A stretch of 23,489 nucleotides of DNA from Armatimonadota bacterium (GTDB lineage: Bacteria > Armatimonadota > UBA5829), in assembly GCA_023474015.1 (NCBI GenBank), contig JAMCYN010000042.1, positions 1 to 23,489 on the forward strand, written 5' to 3'. This document shows, piece after piece, positions 1-7,744 of this stretch. Each line of letters opens with the position of its first letter. The stretch's first letter is position 1. The notes below the pieces were generated by a model, which worked only from the letters and a program-made list of their open reading frames with translations, searched no databases and had not been told where the DNA came from. The translations under genes were made by a program, and so were the position numbers.

Positions 1-2239
1 GATAGTCGAAGTTGCCGGTGAGGCCATTATACCCTGCGAGCGCCTGCAACCGCGTCTTGCTTCCGACCTTGGTATCCATCTGCGTCCGCACGTCCGCGAG
101 CTTGCTGCGCGTGGTGTCGAAGCGCGTCCCGAAGTCCAGTTTGAAGTCTTCCCCGGCCCGAATGCGCACCTGGTTGATGAGCGTGCGCCATCGGGAGCGG
201 TTGAAATCATAACCCGTGGCGGTGTAGAGCATAAAGCTACTGGTCGGCTGGATGGAAAACCGCAGGGTGGCGTCCTGCCAGGGGAACTGTTTCTGCTCGA
301 AGTTATAGCCTGTGAGCAGGCTGAGCTTGAACTTCTCGGTATCACGAACATTGAGGCTTGCGTTCACTATATTATATTTGGTAATGAAATCGAACCTGAA
401 CGGCGAAAAGCCCTTCGGCTGCTGGAGCCTGTAAGTTAGCCCGAAAGCGGAGTTGGGCCCCAGCTTCTTGCTGAGTTCGGCGCTTGTATCGACCGAGTAC
501 TGGGCGGTGTTGTCGCTGTAAGCGAACTGCCGAAAGCCTCCGCCCGCCGCGAACGACCAGGAATCCGTGACATTATGCTTTCGCACGGGCGTGTCCAGCT
601 CAAGGTAGGTGCGGGCGAGGTTGGTGTTTGCCGGAAGCTCATTGTATTGACCGAAACTGAATTTCACCAAAGCGGGCAGGCCGAACGGCAGGGTCTTGCC
701 GAGCCGCGCGCTGTCGGAAACAAGGGCAAGCTCCGGCAGCCTTTCGATTCCCGCGAACCTCCCGCCCCCCACGAACGCCTCGTCGCTAAGATCGGTCAGC
801 TTCTGCGCCGACAATGTCCAGTCGAACTTGTTCTCGCTCCTGGCGAAGGCAGTCTGCGAGGTCAGGCGCGCGGTGGTTTGAGCGCCGGTGTTGAACGAAG
901 TGTAGTCGAAGTTGTTGTTCATCGCTATCCTGTCCGCGAACAGTTGCCTGTGCGCGAGGCTGCCGGAGAGCGTGGTCGTCCGCGAGACGGAATCGTTTAT
1001 GGCCTGGTTGACCACGAGCGACGTGTTGGCATCGAGACGGCTGCGCGACAGTGTGAGCTGCGTATTAAGCGATTTGCTCTGCGGGGCGTAGAGGTAGCTG
1101 TTCGCTCGCAGATCGGATATGAGACTCGCGCGGATCGTGCCGAACTGTTGTCTAATATCTCCGTGCCCGCTGATCGTGTCCTGGCTAATATTTCGGTCGA
1201 AAAGATGAAAAAACTGGATGTCTCCCGCGCCGTTTCGGACTTGATAGGTGTGCCGAATACCCTCCCTTATGCCTTTCCTTTGCATGAGGTCAAGAAGGAA
1301 GAACCCGGACGTGGATTCGTTGCCCATATACGGATATGAAAGCTTGACATAAGCGCCTTCCTCGGCTGACTGGCCGAACCTGGGTATCAATTGAGGGTTG
1401 CGATGAATCTGGCGCAGGGGAATCGGCAGCCTGCGTAACGTGAGGAGCTTATGGCCGAGCGCGAACGCCGTCACATCTCTTAGCACGATCTTGTTGTCCG
1501 GATACACCGCCACCGACCTCGCCACAAGCTCGTAATGCGGATTTTCCAGGTTGCAGGTGGTGGTTTCCGCGCTGTATCCGACGATGGATTTGCGCTTGAC
1601 GCCCTCTATTAGCAGTCCGTGGGCGTACACGGGAGCCTTGAGATACCCTTTGGCGAACTCGGGCGAGATTGTCGTTTTGGCTGTCTCGACTGACCACTTG
1701 CCGGTCTTTAGATTCAAAGTGACTCGCCCGCCGTGCACCTCCTCGATGCCGATTTTGAATATGACGTTGCCGGTCAATTCGGCTATATTCGTTTGATGAT
1801 CCACTTGGCCGCGATCCGCCGTAATGATAAGGTCTTTGTAGCGAGCGATTACATGACCTTCAGCCAACGTGAGCAAGGCCCTATCGTTCTCATCGAACGT
1901 GGTTCTTACCTGATCGGCGGAGACTTCGATGAAGTCACCGAGCTTTTCGGGGACAGGCGCGGGCGTCGCCGGAGTCAAGCCCGTGGGCGGCATCGACGGC
2001 GCGATTGGGGAGGGTATCGAGTTGCTTGGAATCGGAATTTGAGGCTCGGTCATCGGCTGACCCGGCAGCGGCGCGGTCGTGCCTGTCCCACCAGTGACGG
2101 AGGCATCGGTGGCGCTGAGTGTCGGTGGCGGCGCGATGACAGGAGCCTCGGCGGCGAGCGCGCAATTTGCCCCAACAAAGAGCCGGATCGCCAAGCACCA
2201 CAACACCAACACCTTGATATTAAAACCGGTTTGCATCAT
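1..2239 (-). CDS. lptD: LptD/OstA-like LPS-assembly outer membrane protein, C-terminus cut by window edge
   Basis: An open frame of 746 codons runs from tandem ATGs (2239 and 2236) off the left edge without a stop. The N-terminus is a hydrophobic signal peptide (about residues 6-30, ending near A-L-A-A), then a Pro/Thr-rich linker to about residue 95. Next comes an OstA/LptA-like beta-jelly-roll segment (ISADQ-type start 'EVSADQVRTTFDENDRALL', then 'GHVIARYKDLIITAD'). The remaining several hundred residues show alternating polar/aromatic beta-strand patterns typical of a porin-like barrel. In the known family LptD inserts lipopolysaccharide or similar glycolipid into the outer leaflet with LptE and receives it from LptA/LptC. 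The lptF-like gene lies just upstream on the same strand, which supports this. Overall resemblance is by domain order, so another OstA-type barrel cannot be excluded. The C-terminal strands lie outside the window. Confidence 0.75.
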   Translation of the reverse strand, partial: MMQTGFNIKVLVLWCLAIRLFVGANCALAAEAPVIAPPPTLSATDASVTGGTGTTAPLPGQPMTEPQIPIPSNSIPSPIAPSMPPTGLTPATPAPVPEKLGDFIEVSADQVRTTFDENDRALLTLAEGHVIARYKDLIITADRGQVDHQTNIAELTGNVIFKIGIEEVHGGRVTLNLKTGKWSVETAKTTISPEFAKGYLKAPVYAHGLLIEGVKRKSIVGYSAETTTCNLENPHYELVARSVAVYPDNKIVLRDVTAFALGHKLLTLRRLPIPLRQIHRNPQLIPRFGQSAEEGAYVKLSYPYMGNESTSGFFLLDLMQRKGIREGIRHTYQVRNGAGDIQFFHLFDRNISQDTISGHGDIRQQFGTIRASLISDLRANSYLYAPQSKSLNTQLTLSRSRLDANTSLVVNQAINDSVSRTTTLSGSLAHRQLFADRIAMNNNFDYTSFNTGAQTTARLTSQTAFARSENKFDWTLSAQKLTDLSDEAFVGGGRFAGIERLPELALVSDSARLGKTLPFGLPALVKFSFGQYNELPANTNLARTYLELDTPVRKHNVTDSWSFAAGGGFRQFAYSDNTAQYSVDTSAELSKKLGPNSAFGLTYRLQQPKGFSPFRFDFITKYNIVNASLNVRDTEKFKLSLLTGYNFEQKQFPWQDATLRFSIQPTSSFMLYTATGYDFNRSRWRTLINQVRIRAGEDFKLDFGTRFDTTRSKLADVRTQMDTKVGSKTRLQALAGYNGLTGNFDY

Positions 2240-2256
2240 ATCCAACCAGGCCGAGC

Positions 2257-2292
2257 CTGACTTCACCAGAGATTTGCGGTATAATATAATAT
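2257..2292. promoter_or_regulatory. A/T-rich divergent promoter region between lptD-like gene and small gene
   Basis: Two overlapping TATAAT hexamers lie on the plus strand (2280-2285 and 2285-2290). A poor -35 match CTGACT sits 17 bp upstream of the first (2257-2262). Read on the minus strand the same tract gives TATTAT and TATATT, so it could also serve the lptD-like gene that starts at 2239. Assigned from hexamer matches only. Confidence 0.4.
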
Positions 2293-2329
2293 CGGCAGCT
2301 AAGCGCCGCACTTTTTGCGAGGCACGAAA

Positions 2330-2509
2330 ATGGCCCCACTCAACAAGTCGAACAAGTATCTCAGAGACCCGGAAGTTCTGGACAGGATGGTGTCGGAGAA
2401 CACAACGGCATCTTCCGCCTTCGAGGGGGCCCATCCTCGATCTCTAGCTCCGAAAGATTCTCAAGTCTCGAAGCGCTGCCGTAAGGATTCCTCGAAGAAT
2501 ACCCGCTAA
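2330..2509 (+). CDS. Small uncharacterised protein (59 aa) with Fic-N-terminus-like 'SSAFEGA' motif
   Basis: ATG at 2330 is preceded by GAGG (2319-2322) at a 7-nt spacing, and a double TATAAT lies about 40 bp upstream. A separate start and promoter on the strand opposite its neighbours argue for a real gene. The product starts MAPLNKSNKYLRDPEVLDRM and continues with 'ENTTASSAFEGA', then a basic, Ser/Lys-rich tail. The 'SSAFEGA' stretch resembles the inhibitory 'S(S/T)xxEG' helix of Fic-family proteins and small antitoxins, but there is no Fic core (HPFxxGNG) nearby. I do not recognise the family and assign no function. It could be a stand-alone small protein or a relic. Confidence 0.5.
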   Translation: MAPLNKSNKYLRDPEVLDRMVSENTTASSAFEGAHPRSLAPKDSQVSKRCRKDSSKNTR

Positions 2510-2538
2510 CAAAAGTCGGGGGCAAGAATACCCCCGAC
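2510..2538 (-). terminator. Rho-independent terminator of lptF-like gene
   Basis: A perfect 8-bp stem, GTCGGGGG (2515-2522) with CCCCCGAC (2531-2538), has an 8-nt loop. On the minus strand the stem is followed by TTTTGTT, the usual terminator layout, 36 bp after the lptF-like stop codon. It also lies just after the small plus-strand gene, but no T-run follows on that side. Confidence 0.75.
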
Positions 2539-2574
2539 AATCAAGACTTACCAGGTATTCTTCTGCTTGCTCGC

Positions 2575-3654
2575 CTATTCCACCTTCCACATAAGAAACG
2601 CGCCGAGGATGCCGAATATAATGATCTCGCTCCAACCCGCAAGCACGGGAGCCAAGGCCCCAGCTTCCGCCAGAATCCGGCTGAACCAGATCACGTTCCA
2701 GTAGAAGAACATGATCACGATCCCGATGAGGATTCCCATAAACCCACCGCTCCGACCGAACCTCAGACTCAACGGCGCGATGCACAGCATTAAAATGAAC
2801 GAACTCAGAGGCAGCGCCAGTTTGAAGCAGTACTCGATCTGATACGCTCTGGCCGGGAGGCCGCTTTGGGTGAGCCGCAGCATCTGACCGCGAAGCTCCG
2901 TTATAGTCATCGCCGCTGGTGTCTTCTGCTGCTGATCGATGAAATCGGCAATCGCGCGCCTGATATCGAGTTTCATGGTCTTGAACCTGCCGACCAGTTC
3001 GGGATCGCCGTCTTTGTTGACCCTGTAGGTAACTCCGTCTTTCAAATTCCAGACGTGGTTGTTCTCGGTGACGGTTTTGGCGGTCGTCAGCGATGGGTAC
3101 CCCTGGCCGACGGGCGGCTCGTAGACCATCACCTCTCGCAGCAGCATCTTGCCGCCCTCGTGCTCGATCGAGTTGACGTAGAAATAGTAATTATCGTATC
3201 GGAAGAATATGCCGGCCTGGATGGGTGGGGGACCGGGGGCGAGCAGCAGCTTTCTATAAATCTTTGTACTCTCGCCCTGTGCCCACACGATTACCTTTTC
3301 TTGGAAAAGATACGCTGTGCCGCTGGCGATGGCCCCGATTGCGAACACCGGCAGAAAAATGCGCATCACGCTGATGCCCGCCATGCGCATCATGGTAATC
3401 TCGCTGTCGTGGGTCAGCCTGGTGATGGCGAGCGAGCAGCCGAAGAGCGCGCCCGAGGGCAGGGCCATGATGACAATGTAAGCGCACTGGAGCAAGATAT
3501 AATACGTCAGGCTGGGCCAGTACTTGATCTTGTCCACGATCAGGCCGATGTTGTTATAAATTATCGTACCCACGAGCAGGACCAGCACGACTGAAAAGCC
3601 GGCTACGAACGGAACCACCATCTCTCGGGCTACGTATTTATCGAGTGTCTTCAT
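2575..3654 (-). CDS. LptF/LptG (YjgP/YjgQ) family permease
   Basis: The 359-residue product has the YjgP/YjgQ layout. It starts 'MKTLDKYVAREMVVPF', then has membrane segments at about residues 14-35, 48-75 and 97-117. A periplasmic beta-rich domain follows (about 120-270, with 'GIFFRYDNYYFYVNSI' and 'VWNLKDGVTYRVNKDG'), then three C-terminal membrane segments (about 275-355). In the known system LptF and LptG form the inner-membrane channel that, with the LptB ATPase, extracts lipopolysaccharide and passes it to LptC/LptA. Which of F or G this is cannot be told from sequence alone, and only one copy is in the window. The ATG at 3654 has no good Shine-Dalgarno. A TATAAT on this strand (3676-3671) implies a very short leader. 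Confidence 0.88.
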   Translation of the reverse strand: MKTLDKYVAREMVVPFVAGFSVVLVLLVGTIIYNNIGLIVDKIKYWPSLTYYILLQCAYIVIMALPSGALFGCSLAITRLTHDSEITMMRMAGISVMRIFLPVFAIGAIASGTAYLFQEKVIVWAQGESTKIYRKLLLAPGPPPIQAGIFFRYDNYYFYVNSIEHEGGKMLLREVMVYEPPVGQGYPSLTTAKTVTENNHVWNLKDGVTYRVNKDGDPELVGRFKTMKLDIRRAIADFIDQQQKTPAAMTITELRGQMLRLTQSGLPARAYQIEYCFKLALPLSSFILMLCIAPLSLRFGRSGGFMGILIGIVIMFFYWNVIWFSRILAEAGALAPVLAGWSEIIIFGILGAFLMWKVE

Positions 3655-3670
3655 TGTTGTACTCGATTCG

Positions 3671-3715
3671 ATTATAACACACCGGTTGCGCCCTCGCGTC
3701 TGGTTAAGCTATAAT
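3671..3715. promoter_or_regulatory. Divergent promoters for lptF-like gene and ftsE
   Basis: The 83-bp gap between the divergent genes holds a plus-strand TATAAT (3710-3715) with TTGCGC (3686-3691) 18 bp upstream, facing ftsE. It also holds a minus-strand TATAAT (3676-3671) facing the permease gene. The minus-strand -35 is not recognisable. Both -10 elements are exact consensus. Confidence 0.5.
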
Positions 3716-3737
3716 TATGCGAAGGGATTAGTTCGCT

Positions 3738-4427
3738 ATGATTCATCTTGATGGAGTGTCCGTGGAATATGCCAACGGCGTGCGGGCGCTTAGCGACGTT
3801 AATGTATCAATCGGCAAGGGCGATTTTGTGTTTATCGTGGGCTCCACCGGCAGCGGCAAGTCCACGCTGCTCAGGCTCCTCTACCGCGAGGTCCCGCCGT
3901 CCGGGGGGAGCGTGATAGTCGAGGGGGACGATGTTACCTCTCTCAAACCGTCGGCGGTCCCATACCTCAGGCGCAAGCTCGGGATCGTTTTTCAGGATTT
4001 CAAACTCCTCCCCCAAAAGAACGTTTGGGAGAATCTTGCCTTCGCCCTTCGTGTGATCGGGACCAAGCCCAAGGATATAAGGCGGAGGATTTCCGAGGTT
4101 TTGGAGCTTGTGGGCCTCTCGCACCGCTGCGATTCGTTCCCCCATCAGATGTCGGGAGGAGAGCAGCAAAGGGCCGCAATTGCTCGCGCTCTTATTAACC
4201 ATCCCACCGTTCTTATCGCCGATGAGCCTACCGGTAACCTCGACCCAACGACCTCCTGGGAGATCATGCAGCTCCTAGAGCAAATCAACGTCCGCGGCAC
4301 CACCGTCCTTGTGGCCACCCACGATAGCCAGATCGTGGACCGTATGAAGAAACGCGTCATACAGTTGGAGGCCGGGAAGATCGTCCGCGACGAGTTTAAG
4401 GGCACTTATCAATACTGTGAGTCTTAG
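3738..4427 (+). CDS. ftsE: Cell-division ABC ATPase FtsE
   Basis: The 229-residue single-domain ABC ATPase has length and motifs as in FtsE. They are Walker A GSTGSGKS (35-42), Q-loop 'VFQDFKLLP' (Q86), signature MSGGEQQR (138-145), Walker B 'VLIADEP' (158-164) and switch His195. The 'FQDFKLL' and 'NLDPTTSWEIM' segments are typical of FtsE, not of LolD-type exporters. It pairs with FtsX, whose gene overlaps by 11 bp. In known systems FtsEX sits at the septum and uses ATP to activate a periplasmic amidase activator or peptidase. That fits the M23 protein two genes on. A GAAGGGA (3721-3727) precedes the ATG. Confidence 0.95.
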   Translation: MIHLDGVSVEYANGVRALSDVNVSIGKGDFVFIVGSTGSGKSTLLRLLYREVPPSGGSVIVEGDDVTSLKPSAVPYLRRKLGIVFQDFKLLPQKNVWENLAFALRVIGTKPKDIRRRISEVLELVGLSHRCDSFPHQMSGGEQQRAAIARALINHPTVLIADEPTGNLDPTTSWEIMQLLEQINVRGTTVLVATHDSQIVDRMKKRVIQLEAGKIVRDEFKGTYQYCES

Positions 4428-5295
4428 AAATATCGAGTTTCTTATAGAGGAAGCATTCACGGGCATCCGGCGCAACGGCCTGATGGCGTTCGCGTCGATA
4501 TCGACCATCGCCCTTTCGCTGGCGGTGCTGGGCGCGTTCGTGCTCGCGGCGCTGGCGGCAAATCATTTCATCGCCACGAAGATCGGCGAGTTCCAGATTG
4601 CGGTTTTCATCAACCCCGAGGCCAATGGTGTCCGCGCGAAGATGGTTTCCGACCGTATCGGCAAGATGGACTACGTAAAGGGCGTCATTATGCGAGACCG
4701 CGACAAGGAGTGGGCCGAGTTCAAACGCGACCGTCCCGACTTCGAAACAGCGGGGCTGTCCGTCAACTGGCTGCCGTATACGCTGGATGTGAAAGTCTCC
4801 GACCCCGAGCGGCTCCCGATACTCGCGGCCAGGATACGTTCGCTCGAGGATGTGGACGCTGTCAAGGACGGCAAGGAGGAGTATGGGCGGGTCGTGGCGA
4901 TTGCGCAGACAGTCAAGGCCATCAGCGTGGCGGGTGTGATCGTATTGCTCATAACCACCGCATTCATCATCAGCAACGCAATCAGGCTCACGCTCTACGC
5001 TCGACGGCGGGAGATACGGATCATGCAGCTCGTTGGCGCGACGAATGAGTTCATCAGGCTTCCACTAGTGCTCGAAGGCATGGTCTTCGGCGCGGCTGGG
5101 GCATTCGCCGCTTGGGTGCTGCTCAAGCTTGTCGGAAGCTACGCGGCACATTCGGCTCAGAAGATCGCGGCGTTTCTGGCGCCGTTCAGCAGTGGACTAG
5201 ACCCGGCCGCGTTCGCTGGTTGGATGATGCTCCTCGGCGCGATAATCGGCGCGGCGGGGAGTTTTGTGTCTATCAGAAGATTCTTGCATGATTAG
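4417..5295 (+). CDS. ftsX: Cell-division permease-like protein FtsX
   Basis: The 292-residue protein starts with GTG inside the end of ftsE, suggesting translational coupling. It has four membrane segments: about 21-45, then a periplasmic domain of roughly 115 residues, then about 165-188, 215-240 and 263-285. This is the FtsX/MacB-type topology. The conserved N-terminal 'IEEAFTGIRRNGLMAFASI', and 'YARRREIRIMQLVGAT' after the second membrane segment, are typical FtsX signatures. FtsX transmits ATP-driven movement of FtsE to a periplasmic hydrolase or activator. Its stop codon overlaps a possible ATG (5288) of the next gene. Confidence 0.95.
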   Translation: MSLRNIEFLIEEAFTGIRRNGLMAFASISTIALSLAVLGAFVLAALAANHFIATKIGEFQIAVFINPEANGVRAKMVSDRIGKMDYVKGVIMRDRDKEWAEFKRDRPDFETAGLSVNWLPYTLDVKVSDPERLPILAARIRSLEDVDAVKDGKEEYGRVVAIAQTVKAISVAGVIVLLITTAFIISNAIRLTLYARRREIRIMQLVGATNEFIRLPLVLEGMVFGAAGAFAAWVLLKLVGSYAAHSAQKIAAFLAPFSSGLDPAAFAGWMMLLGAIIGAAGSFVSIRRFLHD

Positions 5296-5335
5296 CGGGC
5301 TATCATACCGTCAAACCATCAAACTCTCCAACCCT

Positions 5336-6490
5336 ATGATCTTAACGACGCGCAAAACCCAATACGCCCTGATCCTGCTTGCCATGGCCGCCTGCATGGC
5401 CTTGCAGCTCGGCGCGGGTGCGGCCAGAAGGCCCGCAAGCAAAAAGGCGCTCAAGTCGAAGCTTGGCAATGTCGAGCATCAGATTCGCGTCGTTAAGCAC
5501 AAGATCGAGATCAAGGAAAGTGAGAAGCGCACAGTTACCGGCCAGCTATCTGTTACGGAGAGTAAGCTCGAAGACGCCCAGAGCAGCCTTTCCGAGAACA
5601 AGTTACATTTGCTCGACGCCCAATCGGACCTGGCAGTTACCGTTGAGCGCCTCGCCAGGACGCAGAGGCAGCTCGACCGCCGCCAGAAGCTCCTCAGACG
5701 CCGCGTGATAGATATCTACGAAGGCGACGATATCGGCTTCGTGAACGTCGTGCTCGGCGCGAGTAACATGTGGACATTTCTCACCCGCGCATACTACCTG
5801 CAGGCCATCCTCGAGGCCGACACAACGCTGGTCAACGGCATCATCGCCGACAAGAAGCTCATCGAACAAGACAAGGCGCGCCAGGCCAAGCGTGTCGGGC
5901 AGATTCAAGGTCTTCAGGTCCGCCTCGAGGCCGAGCGCAACCAGGTAGCATCCCTGGCAGATGCCAGACGCGCTCAACTTGATCGTATCGAGAACAGCAT
6001 AGATCTTTACGAAAAGGCTCAAGAAGAACTGGAAGCGAAATCGAGAGAGATCGAATCCCAGATCAGGCAATATCAAACCACGCGCATCGGCCGGATATGG
6101 TACGCCAGGCCGTTCAAGGGTGGTTTGATACTGCCGGTCAGAGGTCGAATAACGTCTCGCTTCGGATACAGAGTTCATCCCATCACTCACGTCTACAAGC
6201 TCCACACGGGCGTTGATATATCAGTTCCGATCGGGACGCCAGTGCATGCGGCCGCGGACGGTGTCGTCATCAAAGCCGGCTGGGAGGGCGCATATGGGTA
6301 TGCCGTCATCATCGACCACGGCGGTGGTGTCCAGACCCTCTACGGTCACTGTTCCAGTCTTTTGTGCAGGGCCGGGCAGGTGATGAAAAGAGGTCAGGTC
6401 ATCGCGCTCTCAGGCAGCACCGGGTATTCAACCGGCCCCCACTGCCATTTCGAGAAGCGCGTCAATGGGTCTCCCGTTAATCCGTTCTAG
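5336..6490 (+). CDS. EnvC-like secreted coiled-coil M23 peptidase
   Basis: With ATG at 5336 the product has 384 residues. It begins with a clean signal peptide (MILTTRKTQ, hydrophobic 10-29, 'AGAA' cleavage region). A long charged coiled coil follows (about 35-260) and then a LytM/M23 domain (about 275-384). Zinc and catalytic residues are intact: H290-x3-D294 in 'HTGVD', H338 in 'YGH', H369 and H371 in 'GPHCHFE'. E. coli EnvC has a degenerate LytM domain and works by activating amidases, whereas this one may cleave peptidoglycan itself. Position after ftsEX implies control by that complex. An upstream in-frame ATG at 5288 overlaps the ftsX stop but gives a 31-residue polar N-extension. Neither start has a good Shine-Dalgarno. 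Confidence 0.9.
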   Translation: MILTTRKTQYALILLAMAACMALQLGAGAARRPASKKALKSKLGNVEHQIRVVKHKIEIKESEKRTVTGQLSVTESKLEDAQSSLSENKLHLLDAQSDLAVTVERLARTQRQLDRRQKLLRRRVIDIYEGDDIGFVNVVLGASNMWTFLTRAYYLQAILEADTTLVNGIIADKKLIEQDKARQAKRVGQIQGLQVRLEAERNQVASLADARRAQLDRIENSIDLYEKAQEELEAKSREIESQIRQYQTTRIGRIWYARPFKGGLILPVRGRITSRFGYRVHPITHVYKLHTGVDISVPIGTPVHAAADGVVIKAGWEGAYGYAVIIDHGGGVQTLYGHCSSLLCRAGQVMKRGQVIALSGSTGYSTGPHCHFEKRVNGSPVNPF

Positions 6491-6547
6491 GTCGGCGCTC
6501 GGAGGACGGTTTCTGATCGGTCGGGTCTTCCAGAAGTCATAAGTCTA

Positions 6548-6641
6548 GTCATTCCGAACCGTAGGTGAGGAATCTGCTTTTAGCATTCGTGATACCCTTG
6601 CGTTCACTTCAAAGCAGATTCCTCGTTTTACTCGGAATGAC
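6548..6641. repeat. Palindromic interspersed repeat, copy 1 (~94 bp)
   Basis: An imperfect inverted repeat opens GTCATTCCGA and closes TCGGAATGAC. Inner arms are GAGGAATCTGCTTT (6568-6581) and AAAGCAGATTCCTC (6611-6624). The loop reads CATTCGTGATACCC...GTTCACTTC. A second member with the same inner arms and a similar loop lies at 7519-7610. It sits between the envC-like gene and the STN-domain gene and could act as a transcript-end structure. Confidence 0.85.
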
Positions 6642-6699
6642 TATGATTACGGGTTCGTCGAAAGTTGGGCTTGTTTCGCTTGATATGCATTTTTGGGGG

Positions 6700-6705
6700 T
6701 ATACT
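6700..6705 (+). promoter_or_regulatory. Possible -10 element for STN-domain gene
   Basis: TATACT lies 56 bp before the chosen ATG at 6762. No convincing -35 is found at 16-18 bp. The rest of the gap 6491-6761 holds the palindromic repeat and nothing else I can identify. Confidence 0.3.
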
Positions 6706-6761
6706 AACACTAGATGATGCGTGGCCCCTGGCCTGGGCCGAAGAAGAAGGGGGCAAGTGAT

Positions 6762-7487
6762 ATGAAGCTGATACGAGTATGTGTGTTGGTGATTCTTGCC
6801 GTTCTTGCGGTATCGAATATCTCCGCGGTTGCGTGGGCGGATGATGGGGCGCCGACGACGGACAGCCCCGGGTTGGTTAACCTGTCGCTGAAGGATGTAT
6901 CCATCAAAAGTGGGATTGACGCCTTATTCGCGGGCAGAGGACTCAAATACTACATCCAGCCTGGAGTATCGGGCAAGGTAGTCGAGCTTAAATTGACCGG
7001 TGTTACGTTCGAGCAGGCTCTGAAGGCTTTCACCGATGCGGCTGATCTCTCGTATACAATGCAGGATGGAGCCTATATCATAGGTCCCGCCAAGCCGAAA
7101 GCCGAGGCCGCAGCTCCGAGTCAGAATACAAAACCGACTCCACCCGCGGCCGGGCAATATGTGCCGCCACCCGTGCAGGGGCTTGCTCCTATCCAGCCGA
7201 GCCCGTCAACGCAGGTGGTAGTGAATCAGTCGCCGGCGCCTGTGTACTACGGGCATCCCGGTGGGGGTGCGGGTTTCTATGGCTATCCCTATCCTCCGGC
7301 TTATCAGGCCGGCAACGTGGGAATCTTGTACGGGTGGCCGCCGGTACAGCTCACTGGTACCACTTCGGTATTGAACTTCGGCCTCACTGCTCCGCCTCTG
7401 CCCGGATGGGTGGGCCCGGACATGTTGAGGTTTTTAAGGTCATATTACATCCTGCAGCCGAGGCCATATTTCACTCCGGGGTATTGA
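6762..7487 (+). CDS. Secreted STN-like (secretin short N-terminal) domain protein with Pro/Gly/Tyr-rich tail
   Basis: ATG 6762 is chosen over one at 6714 because AAGGGGG lies 8 nt before it and the product then starts with a standard signal peptide (MKLIRVCVLVILAVLAVSN, cleavage near 'AVAWA', residue 26). Residues about 36-110 read 'LSLKDVSIKSGIDALFAGRG...VSGKVVELKLTGVTFEQALKAF', ending 'YTMQDGAYIIGP'. That is the STN/secretin N-domain pattern found in PilQ and TonB-type receptors. The rest (to 241) is a low-complexity Pro/Gln/Tyr/Gly region and holds no secretin barrel. So it is a secreted or periplasmic protein, perhaps binding partners of a secretion or pilus system, but no such genes are beside it. 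Function unknown. Confidence 0.75.
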   Translation: MKLIRVCVLVILAVLAVSNISAVAWADDGAPTTDSPGLVNLSLKDVSIKSGIDALFAGRGLKYYIQPGVSGKVVELKLTGVTFEQALKAFTDAADLSYTMQDGAYIIGPAKPKAEAAAPSQNTKPTPPAAGQYVPPPVQGLAPIQPSPSTQVVVNQSPAPVYYGHPGGGAGFYGYPYPPAYQAGNVGILYGWPPVQLTGTTSVLNFGLTAPPLPGWVGPDMLRFLRSYYILQPRPYFTPGY

Positions 7488-7497
7488 CGGTGTAAAC

Positions 7498-7654
7498 ATG
7501 TCATGCTGAGCGCAACATGTCATCCTGAGCGAAGGGTCTGCTTTTTCCCATCGCGGTAGTCCCAGCCTTCAGTTCAAAGCAGATGCTTCGACTACGCTTC
7601 TCAGCATGACATATCTACAACGCTCAGCATGACATGTTGTGCTCAGGGTGACAT
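7498..7654. repeat. Nested palindromic interspersed repeat, copy 2
   Basis: The core (7519-7610, 92 bp) matches the 6548-6641 element: GTCATCCTGAGC at one end, CTCAGCATGAC at the other, inner arms GTCTGCTTT and AAAGCAGAT, loop CATCGCGGTAGTCCC...GTTCAGTTC. It is enclosed by outer arms (7498-7530 and 7622-7654) that carry the same GTCATSCTGAGC word in both directions, giving five copies of the word in 157 bp. The element lies directly after the STN-domain gene. Confidence 0.85.
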
Positions 7655-7744
7655 AAGGAATGTCTTCTCAGCAGAATTATGATGTGCTTACTGCCGAGCT
7701 TGTTGTTAAAACATAAATGATCGCGACAAATTCTGGTTGCCCGC

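Noticed and set aside
575..1339. Plus-strand open frame of 254 codons in the lptD-like region
   Set aside because: The minus-strand frame is continuous for 746 codons with signal peptide and barrel pattern; this one is its shadow.
2866..3594. Long open frame (242 codons) on the plus strand across the lptF-like gene
   Set aside because: Its protein is His/Asp-rich without family features, and the minus strand encodes a clear LptF/LptG permease with a terminator. It is an antisense shadow.
5603..6205. Minus-strand open frame of 200 codons within the M23 gene
   Set aside because: Antisense of the coiled coil. No start signals or domain.
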